Source: Oscillospiraceae bacterium
GTDB lineage: Bacteria > Bacillota_A > Clostridia > Oscillospirales > Oscillospiraceae
Length of the DNA stretch: 64,000 bases
Direction: 5' to 3'
Assembly: GCA_015067895.1 (NCBI GenBank)
Contig: SVLP01000001.1
Location: forward strand, 62,001-126,000
In this document: positions 14,570-22,290 of the stretch, piece by piece
Position numbering within the stretch: position 1 is the first letter of the stretch
How the letters are laid out: the number at the start of each line of letters is the position of its first letter
The notes under the pieces: model-generated
What the model was told of the DNA's origin: nothing
Database searches by the model: none
The model's input: only the letters and a program-made list of their open reading frames with translations
Program-made: the position numbers and the translations under genes

Positions 14570-16726
14570 TTAAGCCTTGAACTCCACAGCCAGCTCGGCG
14601 GGAGCGGCGTAGCCGTTCTGGATGACGGTCTGCTTGACCTCGTGGCCCCGGACGGTGATCTTCAGGGCGTGAAGCTCGCCGTTTTCGTAGCCCATGGTCT
14701 CGCCGTCGTCTTCGTAGTGGGTGAAGGTGCCGCTGCCGGGGAAGACCTCCAGCTTGACCTCGGTGATCTCCTCCACGCACTCGGGGCTGCCCACGGCCAC
14801 GGGAATGATGGCACCGGCTCTGGCGAAGAGGGGCAGGTGATCCATGGGAGCTTCGGCCAGGATGTACTTGCCGCCGGTGTAGCGCTTGCCGGTGTAGTAG
14901 TCGTACCAGGTGCCCTTGGGCAGGTAGACGGAGCGGGCGAAGGTGCCGGGGGCCATGATGGGGGCAGCCATCAGGGCGTCGCCGATCAGGAACTGGTCGC
15001 AGATGTTCTCGCAGGTCTTGTCGGTGGGATACTCCAGGATCAGGGGACGCAGCATGGGCAGATCCTCATGGGCCAGATCGTAGAGGTAGGGCAGCAGGTG
15101 GTAGCGCAGCTGGATCGCCTTGCGCACCAGCTTCATGGTCTCCTCGCCGAAGGCCCAGGGCTCCTGACGGCGGGTGCCCTGCGCGTAGTGGTTGCGGAAG
15201 AAGGGGGACAGGCAGCCGGCCTGAGTCCAGCGCACCAGCAGCTCGGGGGTGCAGTCGGAGCCGAAGCCGCCCACGTCGGAGCCGGTGTTGTACATGCCGC
15301 TCAGACCCAGGTTCATCATCTGCACCAGGCTGAGCTGGATGTGGGCCCACATGGAGTGGTTGTCGCCGGTCCAGCCGGAGCAGTACCGCTGGGAGCCCGC
15401 GCAGCAGGCGCGGGTCAGGACGAAGGGACGCTTGCCGTCGGCCTTCAGCAGGCCGTCGTAGGTGGCCTGGGCCATCAGGTGGCCGTAGGCGTTGTGCATC
15501 TCCAGATGGCTGCCACCCTCGAACTGAACATCGTCGGGCAGCTGGCCGGTGAAGTTGGCGGGCTCGTTCATGTCGTTCCAGATGCCCCGGACGCCTGCAT
15601 CGGTCATGATCTTCATCTTCTCGCCCCACCACTGGCGAACCTCTTCCTTGGAGAAGTCGGGGAACACGGCGGCACCGGGCCAGACCTTGCCAACATAGGT
15701 GGAGCCGTCGGGGTTCTTGGCGAAGTAGCCGTTCTGCTCGCCCTCGTCATACATGAAGTAGCCCTCGTCCTTCTTCACGCCGGGATCGATGATGGCGATG
15801 GGCTTGACGTGGATGGACTTCAGGTACTCGCACAGAGCCTTGGGATCGGAGAACCGCTGGCCGTTGAAGGTGAAGACCCGGAAGCCCTCCATGTAGTCGA
15901 TGTCCCAGTGGATGGCGTCGAAGGGGATGTGGTTGGCGCGCATGGTGTCGGAGATCTCACGGATCTCGTCGGCGGACAGGTAGCCCCAGTGGCTCTGGTG
16001 GTAGCCGTAGATCCACTTCTGCTGCAGCTTCGCGGAGCCGGTCAGGGCGATGTACTTGCGCAGGACTTCCTTGATGTCCTTGCCGGGCAGCATGTAGTAG
16101 TCCAGGGCACCGCCCGCGTGGGCGAAGTAGAGGTAATCGGGATTCTCCTTGCCGAAGTCGAAGCGGGTACGGAAGGTGTTGTCCGCCAGGATGCCGCAGA
16201 AGCCGTTCACACCGGCCACGATGAAGAAGTTGATGGACTTGTACAGGCTCTTGAAGCAGTCCACGTGGGGCGCGGGGTCGTCGGTGTTCCAGTTCTCATA
16301 GCAGTAGTGGCGCTTGTTCAGGTAGCCGGTCTTGTCGCCCAGACCGTAGATGGCGGCGTCGGGGGAGAGGGTCTTGCAGACCTCCACGGGCCAGTCCTTC
16401 ATGAGCATGTTCTCGATGGCGTGACCCTCGGACTTCAGAAGCTCCAGCTCCTCGTCGGAAACCTGGATCAGGGGCTTGCGGGGGGCAGTGTAGTCCTTCA
16501 TCAGGAGCTTGCCGTTATAGTAGACGGCCATGTCATTCTCGGGCTCGATGGCGACCTTGCCCCAGATCAGGCGGCTGCCCTCGACCTTGGGAGCGGTCTT
16601 GCGCAGCTTGGCGCTGACCATGTAGCTGTTCTTCTTGTGATTGCCGTCGGTGACCCGGATGATGCCGGGCACGGGCATGGAAATGTGCAGACCGTTGTGG
16701 ATTCCTTCGTTTTTGACCAGCTCCAT
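14570..16726 (-). CDS. GH31 alpha-glucosidase or alpha-xylosidase family enzyme
   Basis: Retaining exo-alpha-glycosidase of 718 aa. The GH31 nucleophile lies in GIWNDMNEPANF (Asp about 385), and the acid/base region in WTGDNHSMW (about 458). An N-terminal beta-sandwich precedes the barrel, and there is a C-terminal beta-domain with PLFARAGAIIPV. No signal peptide, so it probably acts inside the cell on imported maltodextrins, isomalto- or xylo-type oligosaccharides. A longer frame exists upstream, but the AGGAGG site supports the ATG at 16726. A likely promoter lies at 16798-16825. Substrate is uncertain among GH31 activities. Confidence 0.9.
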   Translation of the reverse strand: MELVKNEGIHNGLHISMPVPGIIRVTDGNHKKNSYMVSAKLRKTAPKVEGSRLIWGKVAIEPENDMAVYYNGKLLMKDYTAPRKPLIQVSDEELELLKSEGHAIENMLMKDWPVEVCKTLSPDAAIYGLGDKTGYLNKRHYCYENWNTDDPAPHVDCFKSLYKSINFFIVAGVNGFCGILADNTFRTRFDFGKENPDYLYFAHAGGALDYYMLPGKDIKEVLRKYIALTGSAKLQQKWIYGYHQSHWGYLSADEIREISDTMRANHIPFDAIHWDIDYMEGFRVFTFNGQRFSDPKALCEYLKSIHVKPIAIIDPGVKKDEGYFMYDEGEQNGYFAKNPDGSTYVGKVWPGAAVFPDFSKEEVRQWWGEKMKIMTDAGVRGIWNDMNEPANFTGQLPDDVQFEGGSHLEMHNAYGHLMAQATYDGLLKADGKRPFVLTRACCAGSQRYCSGWTGDNHSMWAHIQLSLVQMMNLGLSGMYNTGSDVGGFGSDCTPELLVRWTQAGCLSPFFRNHYAQGTRRQEPWAFGEETMKLVRKAIQLRYHLLPYLYDLAHEDLPMLRPLILEYPTDKTCENICDQFLIGDALMAAPIMAPGTFARSVYLPKGTWYDYYTGKRYTGGKYILAEAPMDHLPLFARAGAIIPVAVGSPECVEEITEVKLEVFPGSGTFTHYEDDGETMGYENGELHALKITVRGHEVKQTVIQNGYAAPAELAVEFKA

Positions 16727-16797
16727 GGCAAGTCCTCCTGTTATTTCTAAAAGTGTGCCCCCACATCTTGGGGGGCAGTCCGAATTCGTTCCATCAT

Positions 16798-16825
16798 ATT
16801 GTAGCACAAAATAATCGCAATGCAA
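16798..16825 (-). promoter_or_regulatory. Likely promoter of the GH31 gene, with leader hairpin
   Basis: Minus strand TTGCAT (16820-16825), 16-base spacer, TACAAT (16798-16803). The 70-base leader contains a GC hairpin (TGCCCCC 16756-16762 with GGGGGCA 16771-16777). Confidence 0.55.
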
Positions 16826-16878
16826 GAGGGGAGGGAAGGTTGCGCAGGGATGTGGAAGAAGTGCGCAGAGATATGAAA

Positions 16879-17031
16879 GATTGGAGATTGAAGAGTGGAG
16901 AGTGGAGAGCATCCATGCCGTTCCGTTTTTAAGATATTAAGAACCCAAAACAAGTTGACAATGTAAACAGCCTGTGTTACACTGTAAACACAAGGGGATC
17001 TCCACTCTCCACTCTCAAATCTCCAATCTCA
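16879..17031. repeat. Long inverted repeat around the blaI-like promoter
   Basis: The arms GATTGGAGATTG... (16879-16908) and its complement (about 17002-17031) match over 30 bases with two mismatches. They enclose the promoter at 16955-16983. Each arm carries a GAGAGTGGAGAGTGG motif. Together with the GH31 promoter this explains most of the 321-base gap. Confidence 0.8.
16955..16990 (+). promoter_or_regulatory. blaI/blaR1-like promoter with BlaI-type operator
   Basis: -35 TTGACA (16955-16960), 17-base spacer, -10 TACACT (16978-16983). A palindrome TGTAAACAG-CCTGTGTTACA (16962-16981) overlaps both elements, and a further TGTAAACA half-site is at 16983-16990. TACA/TGTA spacing is the known style of BlaI/MecI operators, so autoregulation is likely. 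Confidence 0.7.
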
Positions 17032-17047
17032 CACGGGAGGTGTATCA

Positions 17048-17446
17048 ATGATGGAACCCAATGAAAAGAACCTGACCCCCACCGAATGGCATCTGATGGA
17101 GTGCCTTTGGGAGCACGCGCCCCGCACCGGACGGGAGGCTGCGGAGTACATGGCCGTATCCCAGGGCTGGTCGCGGTCGACCACCCTGACGCTCCTGCGG
17201 CGGATGACTGCCAAGGGCTTCATCGAATGTCACGGGGAAAACGGCGTGAATGTCTTCTCGCCCATGATCGAGCGGGCGGATGCGGCGGTGCGGGAGACGG
17301 ACAGCTTCCTCAGCCGGGTCTACCGGGGCTCGGTGAGCACCCTGCTGTCCGCCCTGACCCAGCGGCAGAGCCTGACACGCGCCGAGATCGACGAGCTTTA
17401 CGACATCATAAGGCAAGCCGAGGAGGTGCAGCGCCATGATGAATGA
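17048..17446 (+). CDS. BlaI/MecI-family repressor
   Basis: A 132-residue winged-helix repressor. The N-terminal pattern LTPTEWHLMECLWEHAPRTGREAAEYM and the recognition-helix motif WSRSTTLTLLRRMTAKGFI (about 42-60) match the BlaI/MecI/CopY family; the C-terminal helices would form the dimer. It probably binds the palindrome in its own promoter and is inactivated by the protease encoded next. Start at 17048 has a GGGAGG site. It overlaps the next gene by 11 bases. The signal need not be a beta-lactam: no beta-lactamase lies nearby. Confidence 0.9.
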   Translation: MMEPNEKNLTPTEWHLMECLWEHAPRTGREAAEYMAVSQGWSRSTTLTLLRRMTAKGFIECHGENGVNVFSPMIERADAAVRETDSFLSRVYRGSVSTLLSALTQRQSLTRAEIDELYDIIRQAEEVQRHDE

Positions 17447-20400
17447 ATGGATCCTTTCATCCTCGATTTTGATCGGGGCGGTGCTGCTGGGGCGGCTGCT
17501 GCTCCGGGGACGGATCAGCCTGCGGCTCCAGTACGGGCTGTGGCTGGTGGTGCTCCTGCGGCTGCTGCTGCCGGTGCAGATCTTCACCAGCGATTTCGGC
17601 GCAGGATCCGTTGCACAGGAGGTGGACATCTCCGCACCCGTTCGGCAGGTCTACACCGCCGCCCGCAGCGATGATTACCAGATCGAATACGATGCGGCGT
17701 ATCAGCAGGTGGTGCTGGAATACGAGGCCAGAAACCAGACCATCGCGCCGGATGACATCGACAAGATCGCCTACACCCGCGTGCAGCAGAGCCGGGAGCT
17801 GGATCTGACCAAGCTCCTGCGGGGGCTGTGGCTCGCGGGCATGGTGGTGATGACCTCGGTCATCGCCTTCTGCAACGTCCATCTGGGGCTCCGCCTGAAG
17901 CGCAGACGGTGGGAAGTGTCCGCCGCTGACAGTCTGCTTCCCGTCTACGTGACCGAGGTGGTGCCCACTCCCTGCATCTTCGGTCTCTTCCGTCCGGCCA
18001 TCTACCTGACCCCGGAGGCGGCGAAGGACGAGCAGGTGCGCAGCCACGTGCTGGCCCATGAGCTGACCCACTACCGGCACCTGGATCACATCTGGTCGGT
18101 GCTGCGCAGCGTCTGTCTGGTGCTCCACTGGTACAATCCCCTGGTGTGGATCGCCGCCCGGGTCAGCCGCGCCGACGCGGAGTTGGCCTGTGACGAGGGC
18201 GCACTGGCGCGGCTGGGCGAGGAGCATCGAGCCGACTACGGCCGCACCCTCATCGGCCTGACCTGCGCCGACCATGGCGGCAGCATGTTCGTCACCGCCA
18301 CCACCATGACCGGCTCCGCCGGTTCCATCCGGGAGCGGATCAAGCTGCTGATGGCCAGACCCCGGAACACGATTTTGACTCTGACCGCCGTGATCCTGAT
18401 CGGCGCGCTGATCGTGGGCTGCACCTTCTCCACTGCCCCGGAGACCACCGAGCCCACGGAATCCACCGCCCCCGGCGTGGACAACGATATGTCCTACCAC
18501 GGGGAGGAGCTGCCCATCCCGGAGGATCCCGGCGCGGCCTTCGGCTCTGTCCCCTACTTCCATGAGCTGCTGAATCCCCGGCTGGAGCGCAGCGAGGCGG
18601 ACTGGTTCCCCCGGGCTCTGACCAGTTACTATGACGATCCTGCAAAAATCGACCTGTTCCAGCTGTTCTACACCGGCATCCCCGGCGCGGACAACACGCC
18701 GAGCACTGCGGAGCTGGCATTTCTGGAAAACAAACCCGGCTATGAGCCGGAGTTCGATCTGGTTCGCATCCCCACAGCGGAAATGAACCGGGTGCTGCGG
18801 GAATACTTCGGCATCACCCTGTCCGAGACCGAGGGGATCGGTCTGGAAAAGTTTCTCTACAATGAACAGACCGACTGCTATTACCAAAGCCTCACCGATA
18901 CCAATCTGGGCTTCCGGGAGGTCACCGCCGCTGAGGAGCTGGAGGATGGTCTCTGGCACGTCATCTACACGGACGAGAGGGATGACCACGGCGTCGTCAC
19001 CCTGCGCCGGTATGACGGCGGCTGGCGGATCCTCTCCAACCAGCAGCTTATTACGATGCCCCTGAGCGATCCGGCCGAGCAGGAGCGGATGCTGTCCCTT
19101 TTCGAGGATCCTCTTGTTCTTGACGGACTGACCTACCTCTGGGGCAGCTGGGAGGGCTTCTCCCTGTCCGGCAAGACGAAGTCCTTCGTCCCGGAGATCC
19201 TGGACTTCCAGGATACCACCCAGCCCGGGGCTACGGTGGCCAGTGCCAATGTGTACTACCGCCGCCCCGGCAGCAGCCAGATCTACGCCGCCCAGATGCT
19301 GCGCAGCGGCGGAGAATGGGAGCTCTGCGGCAACCGGCTCGTGGTCTCCATGGGGGACTACGCCGACCGCAGCCCCCGTCCCCTGACCCAGGAGGAGCAG
19401 GAGCAGGTGAATGCCGCCTTTGATCCCTTTGCAGATGAAGCCCGCGCTGCTGCCTGCATTGTGAACAGCTACTATACCGATGTGACGGAGCTGGATGTTG
19501 GGGCACTGCTTTATAATTTCCCCACCGCCGAGGAAGCCACCCAGAAGGAGTTCACGGCTCTGCGGGAGAAGTACGGCAAGGACTTCCTGTTCACCGAGTT
19601 TGAAAACATCTCTGATATGCCCGTCCCCGTCCACCGCTATCGGGTGGCGGACATCGACGCGGCACTGCACCGCTACGCCGGCATCGGCCACGACGATCTG
19701 ACCGGCAGAAGCCTGGATCAGCCTGTGCTGTATCTGGAGGAGACCGACAGCTATTACAATTTCACCAGCGACTTTGGCCTTCTGGGCTTCCACTGCAACG
19801 GCGGCTGGGTCTATGACGGAGGTGCCGTGCTGTTCAGCACCCACTCCGCCCTGTACCTGACCGAGCGCGGCGGCAATTACCACATCCAGGCCCACCTGCC
19901 CGCGCTGATGATGGCCATGCCCAGCTCCATGCCGATGATCCCGGCGGAGCTTTCCGACGAGGATGCCATCGCTGAGACCCTGGACGCATTCTTCCTGGCC
20001 TACGAGGAAAACATCAATCTCAATGCCGATCACAGCTATGATCATCTGACGATCCTCGCCGCCGACCCGGAGCGAACCGTGCGTTATCAGGGGACAACCG
20101 TTCCAATCTCCGATTTCCACGGCAACATTGAGTACCTTCACGGCAAGGAGGCCTACTGGAAGCACGTTTGCAAGGATGCGGGAATCCTTCCGGATACCTT
20201 CCAGGTGACATCCCGCATCATAGAGATGATCTGTGACGGCGATACCGCTTACGTAGTGGCCCATGACCATATGACCTTCTACTACGAAGGGCTGGGCGCG
20301 CCCAGCGGCATGGGCGCAGACTTCGAGATTCTGATGTTCCGGCTGGACGGCGAATGGCTCATCGCGGACGTCTTCGAGCGCAACGACTGGTTCGACGCAG

Positions 20401-20459
20401 ACTACAAGGACGACCCCAATTTCGATCCGGACGCGCTGATCGCCTCCGTGATCCCCTGA
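17436..20459 (+). CDS. M56 (BlaR1-like) membrane metalloprotease sensor with very large duplicated ectodomain
   Basis: A 1007-residue protein. Residues 1-330 form the BlaR1/MecR1 N-terminal unit: several membrane helices and a cytosolic zinc protease site HELTH (208-212) with a downstream DAELACDEGA glutamate. A last membrane segment (about 312-330, ending VGCTF) leads to about 670 extracytoplasmic residues. These contain two related units (about 385-560 and 680-850), both with SYY.D...D...L.Y, PxxEMNxxL or VADIDAAL, and D.YY...TD or SD motifs, then an NTF2-like C-terminal region. There is no penicillin-binding domain with SXXK/KTG as in BlaR1. It likely senses an unknown envelope signal and cleaves the BlaI-type repressor. 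Confidence 0.85.
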   Translation: MMNEWILSSSILIGAVLLGRLLLRGRISLRLQYGLWLVVLLRLLLPVQIFTSDFGAGSVAQEVDISAPVRQVYTAARSDDYQIEYDAAYQQVVLEYEARNQTIAPDDIDKIAYTRVQQSRELDLTKLLRGLWLAGMVVMTSVIAFCNVHLGLRLKRRRWEVSAADSLLPVYVTEVVPTPCIFGLFRPAIYLTPEAAKDEQVRSHVLAHELTHYRHLDHIWSVLRSVCLVLHWYNPLVWIAARVSRADAELACDEGALARLGEEHRADYGRTLIGLTCADHGGSMFVTATTMTGSAGSIRERIKLLMARPRNTILTLTAVILIGALIVGCTFSTAPETTEPTESTAPGVDNDMSYHGEELPIPEDPGAAFGSVPYFHELLNPRLERSEADWFPRALTSYYDDPAKIDLFQLFYTGIPGADNTPSTAELAFLENKPGYEPEFDLVRIPTAEMNRVLREYFGITLSETEGIGLEKFLYNEQTDCYYQSLTDTNLGFREVTAAEELEDGLWHVIYTDERDDHGVVTLRRYDGGWRILSNQQLITMPLSDPAEQERMLSLFEDPLVLDGLTYLWGSWEGFSLSGKTKSFVPEILDFQDTTQPGATVASANVYYRRPGSSQIYAAQMLRSGGEWELCGNRLVVSMGDYADRSPRPLTQEEQEQVNAAFDPFADEARAAACIVNSYYTDVTELDVGALLYNFPTAEEATQKEFTALREKYGKDFLFTEFENISDMPVPVHRYRVADIDAALHRYAGIGHDDLTGRSLDQPVLYLEETDSYYNFTSDFGLLGFHCNGGWVYDGGAVLFSTHSALYLTERGGNYHIQAHLPALMMAMPSSMPMIPAELSDEDAIAETLDAFFLAYEENINLNADHSYDHLTILAADPERTVRYQGTTVPISDFHGNIEYLHGKEAYWKHVCKDAGILPDTFQVTSRIIEMICDGDTAYVVAHDHMTFYYEGLGAPSGMGADFEILMFRLDGEWLIADVFERNDWFDADYKDDPNFDPDALIASVIP

Positions 20460-20468
20460 TACATGACG

Positions 20469-20496
20469 AAAAGGAACCGCTTCGGCGGTTCCTTTT
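20469..20496 (+). terminator. Terminator of the sensor operon
   Basis: A 12-bp stem around TTCG (AAGGAACCGC/GCGGTTCCTT) with TTTT. A sequence-related hairpin is repeated at 20687-20714. Confidence 0.85.
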
Positions 20497-20518
20497 AACG
20501 TGTCAAAAAAGGGTTCTG

Positions 20519-20650
20519 TAGGGGCGATCACTGATCGCCCGCAGATTTTGCCCAAGCAAAATCTGTCGCCACAAGGCGAAAATTTGGTTATTTCCCTTCA
20601 GGAAATCCGAAAAACTACGTTTTTCGACGGGCGATCACTGATCGCCCCTA
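20519..20650. repeat. GTAGGG-type palindromic repeat, copy 2 (GATCACTGATCGCCC arms)
   Basis: A 132-bp inverted repeat whose arms start TAGGGGCGATCACTGATCGC and end with the complement. Shorter hairpins lie inside (GCAGATTTTGC/GCAAAATCTG). TGTCAAAAAA (20501) and TTTTTTGACA (20672) extend the symmetry outside the element. Confidence 0.85.
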
Positions 20651-20686
20651 CGGGTGTCTGTGAAAATGAGGTTTTTTGACAGCCTG

Positions 20687-20714
20687 AAAGGAACCTCTTC
20701 GGCGGTTCCTTTTT
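20687..20714 (+). terminator. Second, duplicated terminator-like hairpin
   Basis: GGAACC..TTCG..GGTTCC with a T run, nearly the same as the terminator at 20469-20496, on the far side of the palindromic repeat. Confidence 0.6.
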
Positions 20715-20758
20715 CTGCTCCTGTGTGGTATGATAAAACAAAAAAGGAAGTGGATCGA

Positions 20759-21556
20759 ATGACCTTGGAAAAGCTGTGTGCATTGATCGAACTGCCGGAA
20801 GCGGTGACGGCGCGGGTGCTGGCGGTTCCGGCGGTGCCGGATGGGATTCTGGCACAGCTCCGGACGCCGGAGCTGTGGCCCCTGGGACGGGCGGAGCTTG
20901 GGGCGTTTGTCAGGCCGGATCCCGACGGCTTCGGAGAGCTGGCGGGGCAGCTGCAATGCGCGGTGAAAACTTACGAACTGTACCGGGAACGGGGGATTTC
21001 CGACGGGATTTTCGTGGATACCATGAAGTGCTTCACCCGCTTCGTCAGGGAGCACCTGGAGTCCTATGGCCGGTACGGCTTCGACCGGGGGTTCTGGACG
21101 GTGCGGCAACTGTCGGGCATCCTCTTCCGGATCGGGGAGCTGGAATATGAGCTTCGGGAGGGGGAGATCCATCTGCACATCCCCTCGGACGCGGTGCTGG
21201 AGCCGACCCGGCTGCGCTCCAGCTGGGCGGCGGCCCGGGCCATGCTGGGGGAGGGGGACATGGTCTGCCACTCCTGGCTCCTGTCCCCGGACTTGGTGGG
21301 ACTGCTGGACGATGATTCGAAGATCCTGGCCTTTCAGCGGAATTTCCACATCCACAGCCCCGCTCCGGACGATTCCTTCCGGCAGTGGGTCTTCAAAAAC
21401 CCGAACCTCCCCGACGAAGCACTGCCCGAAGCTACCACCCTCCAGCGCAGGCTGAAGGCCTTCCTGCTGGCGGGAAACACCTTCCGCGCCGCCCGGGGAA
21501 GACTGCACGACGAGCCATTTCCCAAGGAGGAACCGTCATGGAATTTGAAAAACTGA
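20759..21556 (+). CDS. Acyltransferase-domain protein (NAT_N plus GNAT_C type)
   Basis: A 265-residue soluble protein. The central FVDTMKCFTRFVREHLESYG segment, the FDRGFWTVRQLSGILFRIGELEYEL segment and IHLHIPSD resemble proteins annotated as acyltransferases with NAT_N and GNAT-like C-terminal domains, a little-studied family in Clostridia. I recall the pattern rather than having searched it. Start at 20759 has an AAGGAAG site. It overlaps the nitroreductase gene by 19 bases, so the two are probably translated together. Its acceptor substrate is unknown. Confidence 0.65.
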   Translation: MTLEKLCALIELPEAVTARVLAVPAVPDGILAQLRTPELWPLGRAELGAFVRPDPDGFGELAGQLQCAVKTYELYRERGISDGIFVDTMKCFTRFVREHLESYGRYGFDRGFWTVRQLSGILFRIGELEYELREGEIHLHIPSDAVLEPTRLRSSWAAARAMLGEGDMVCHSWLLSPDLVGLLDDDSKILAFQRNFHIHSPAPDDSFRQWVFKNPNLPDEALPEATTLQRRLKAFLLAGNTFRAARGRLHDEPFPKEEPSWNLKN

Positions 21557-22056
21557 TCGAGGAACGCTATTCCGTCCGGAGCTTTAAGCCGGAGCATCTG
21601 CCCAAAGAGGTGCTGGACAGGATCCTGGCCGCCGGACACAAGGCCCCCACCGGCTGCAATTACCAGCCCCACCGCATTCTGGTATTGAATACGGATGAAG
21701 CCATGGAGAAGCTCTGCGGCTGTACGAAGTGCCATTTTCACGCGCCCGCGGCCCTGCTGGTGTGCCACTGCGCCGCCGAGGGCTGGGTGCGCAAATATGA
21801 CGGTGCCCTATCCAGCCCGGTGGATGCCGTGATCGTGGCGACCCACATGCTGCTCGCCGCCCACAACGAGGGCGTGGGCTGCTGCTGGGTGATGCATTTC
21901 GACCCTGATGCCATGCGCCAGACCTTCGCCATCCCCGTCGGCATCGAGCCTGTGGCTCTGCTGGTCATGGGTTGGCCTGGTGAAGACGCAAAGCCCCTGC
22001 CGCTCCACTTCAAGACCCGGCCCAGGTCGGAGACCGTGGTATACGACCACTTCTGA
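21538..22056 (+). CDS. Nitroreductase-family flavoprotein
   Basis: A 172-residue FMN enzyme of the nitroreductase superfamily. It has the N-terminal ERYSVRSFKPEHLP motif, followed by AAGHKAPTGCNYQPHRILV, typical of FMN binding, and a C-terminal GWPGEDAKPLP. The family reduces nitro compounds, quinones or flavins with NAD(P)H; several members have unrelated roles. ATG at 21538 has a CAAGGAGGAA site and lies inside the end of the previous gene. After its stop comes a palindromic repeat and no further gene. Confidence 0.88.
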   Translation: MEFEKLIEERYSVRSFKPEHLPKEVLDRILAAGHKAPTGCNYQPHRILVLNTDEAMEKLCGCTKCHFHAPAALLVCHCAAEGWVRKYDGALSSPVDAVIVATHMLLAAHNEGVGCCWVMHFDPDAMRQTFAIPVGIEPVALLVMGWPGEDAKPLPLHFKTRPRSETVVYDHF

Positions 22057-22070
22057 GACGGGGATTGACC

Positions 22071-22229
22071 CTGGCCTTCCCCTTTGGGGAAGGTGCCCCA
22101 ACGCGCGCAGCGCGGCGGGGGCGGATGAGGTTACTGCAGTACGAATTCGCCGAAGCATGACAAAAAACGTGGTGCAGTTCCGCACCTCACCCGGCCCTTC
22201 GGGCCACCCTCCCCAAAGGGGAGGGCAGG
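22071..22229. repeat. Palindromic repeat with CCCCTTTGGGG arms
   Basis: Arms CCTTCCCCTTTGGGGAAGG (left) and CCCTCCCCAAAGGGGAGGG (right), each itself a hairpin and also complementary to each other, flank an unrelated centre of about 90 bases. It resembles the gap element at 29560-29781 in design. Confidence 0.75.
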
Positions 22230-22250
22230 ATACACTTCTTTCATGAAAAT

Positions 22251-22274
22251 GACCCCCACCATCCGGTGGGGGTC
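22251..22274 (-). terminator. Terminator of uxaC
   Basis: A perfect 10-bp stem GACCCCCACC/GGTGGGGGTC with ATCC loop; minus strand continues ATTTTC. Confidence 0.85.
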
Positions 22275-22290
22275 AAATTGCATTTTGGGA

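Noticed and set aside
17048..20459. Beta-lactam resistance operon
   Set aside because: The sensor lacks a penicillin-binding domain and there is no beta-lactamase or PBP2a gene in the neighbourhood.
17457..20555. A 1032-codon open frame antisense to the M56 sensor gene
   Set aside because: It mirrors the real gene, has no domain I recognise, and follows from GC-rich codon use which removes stops on the opposite strand.
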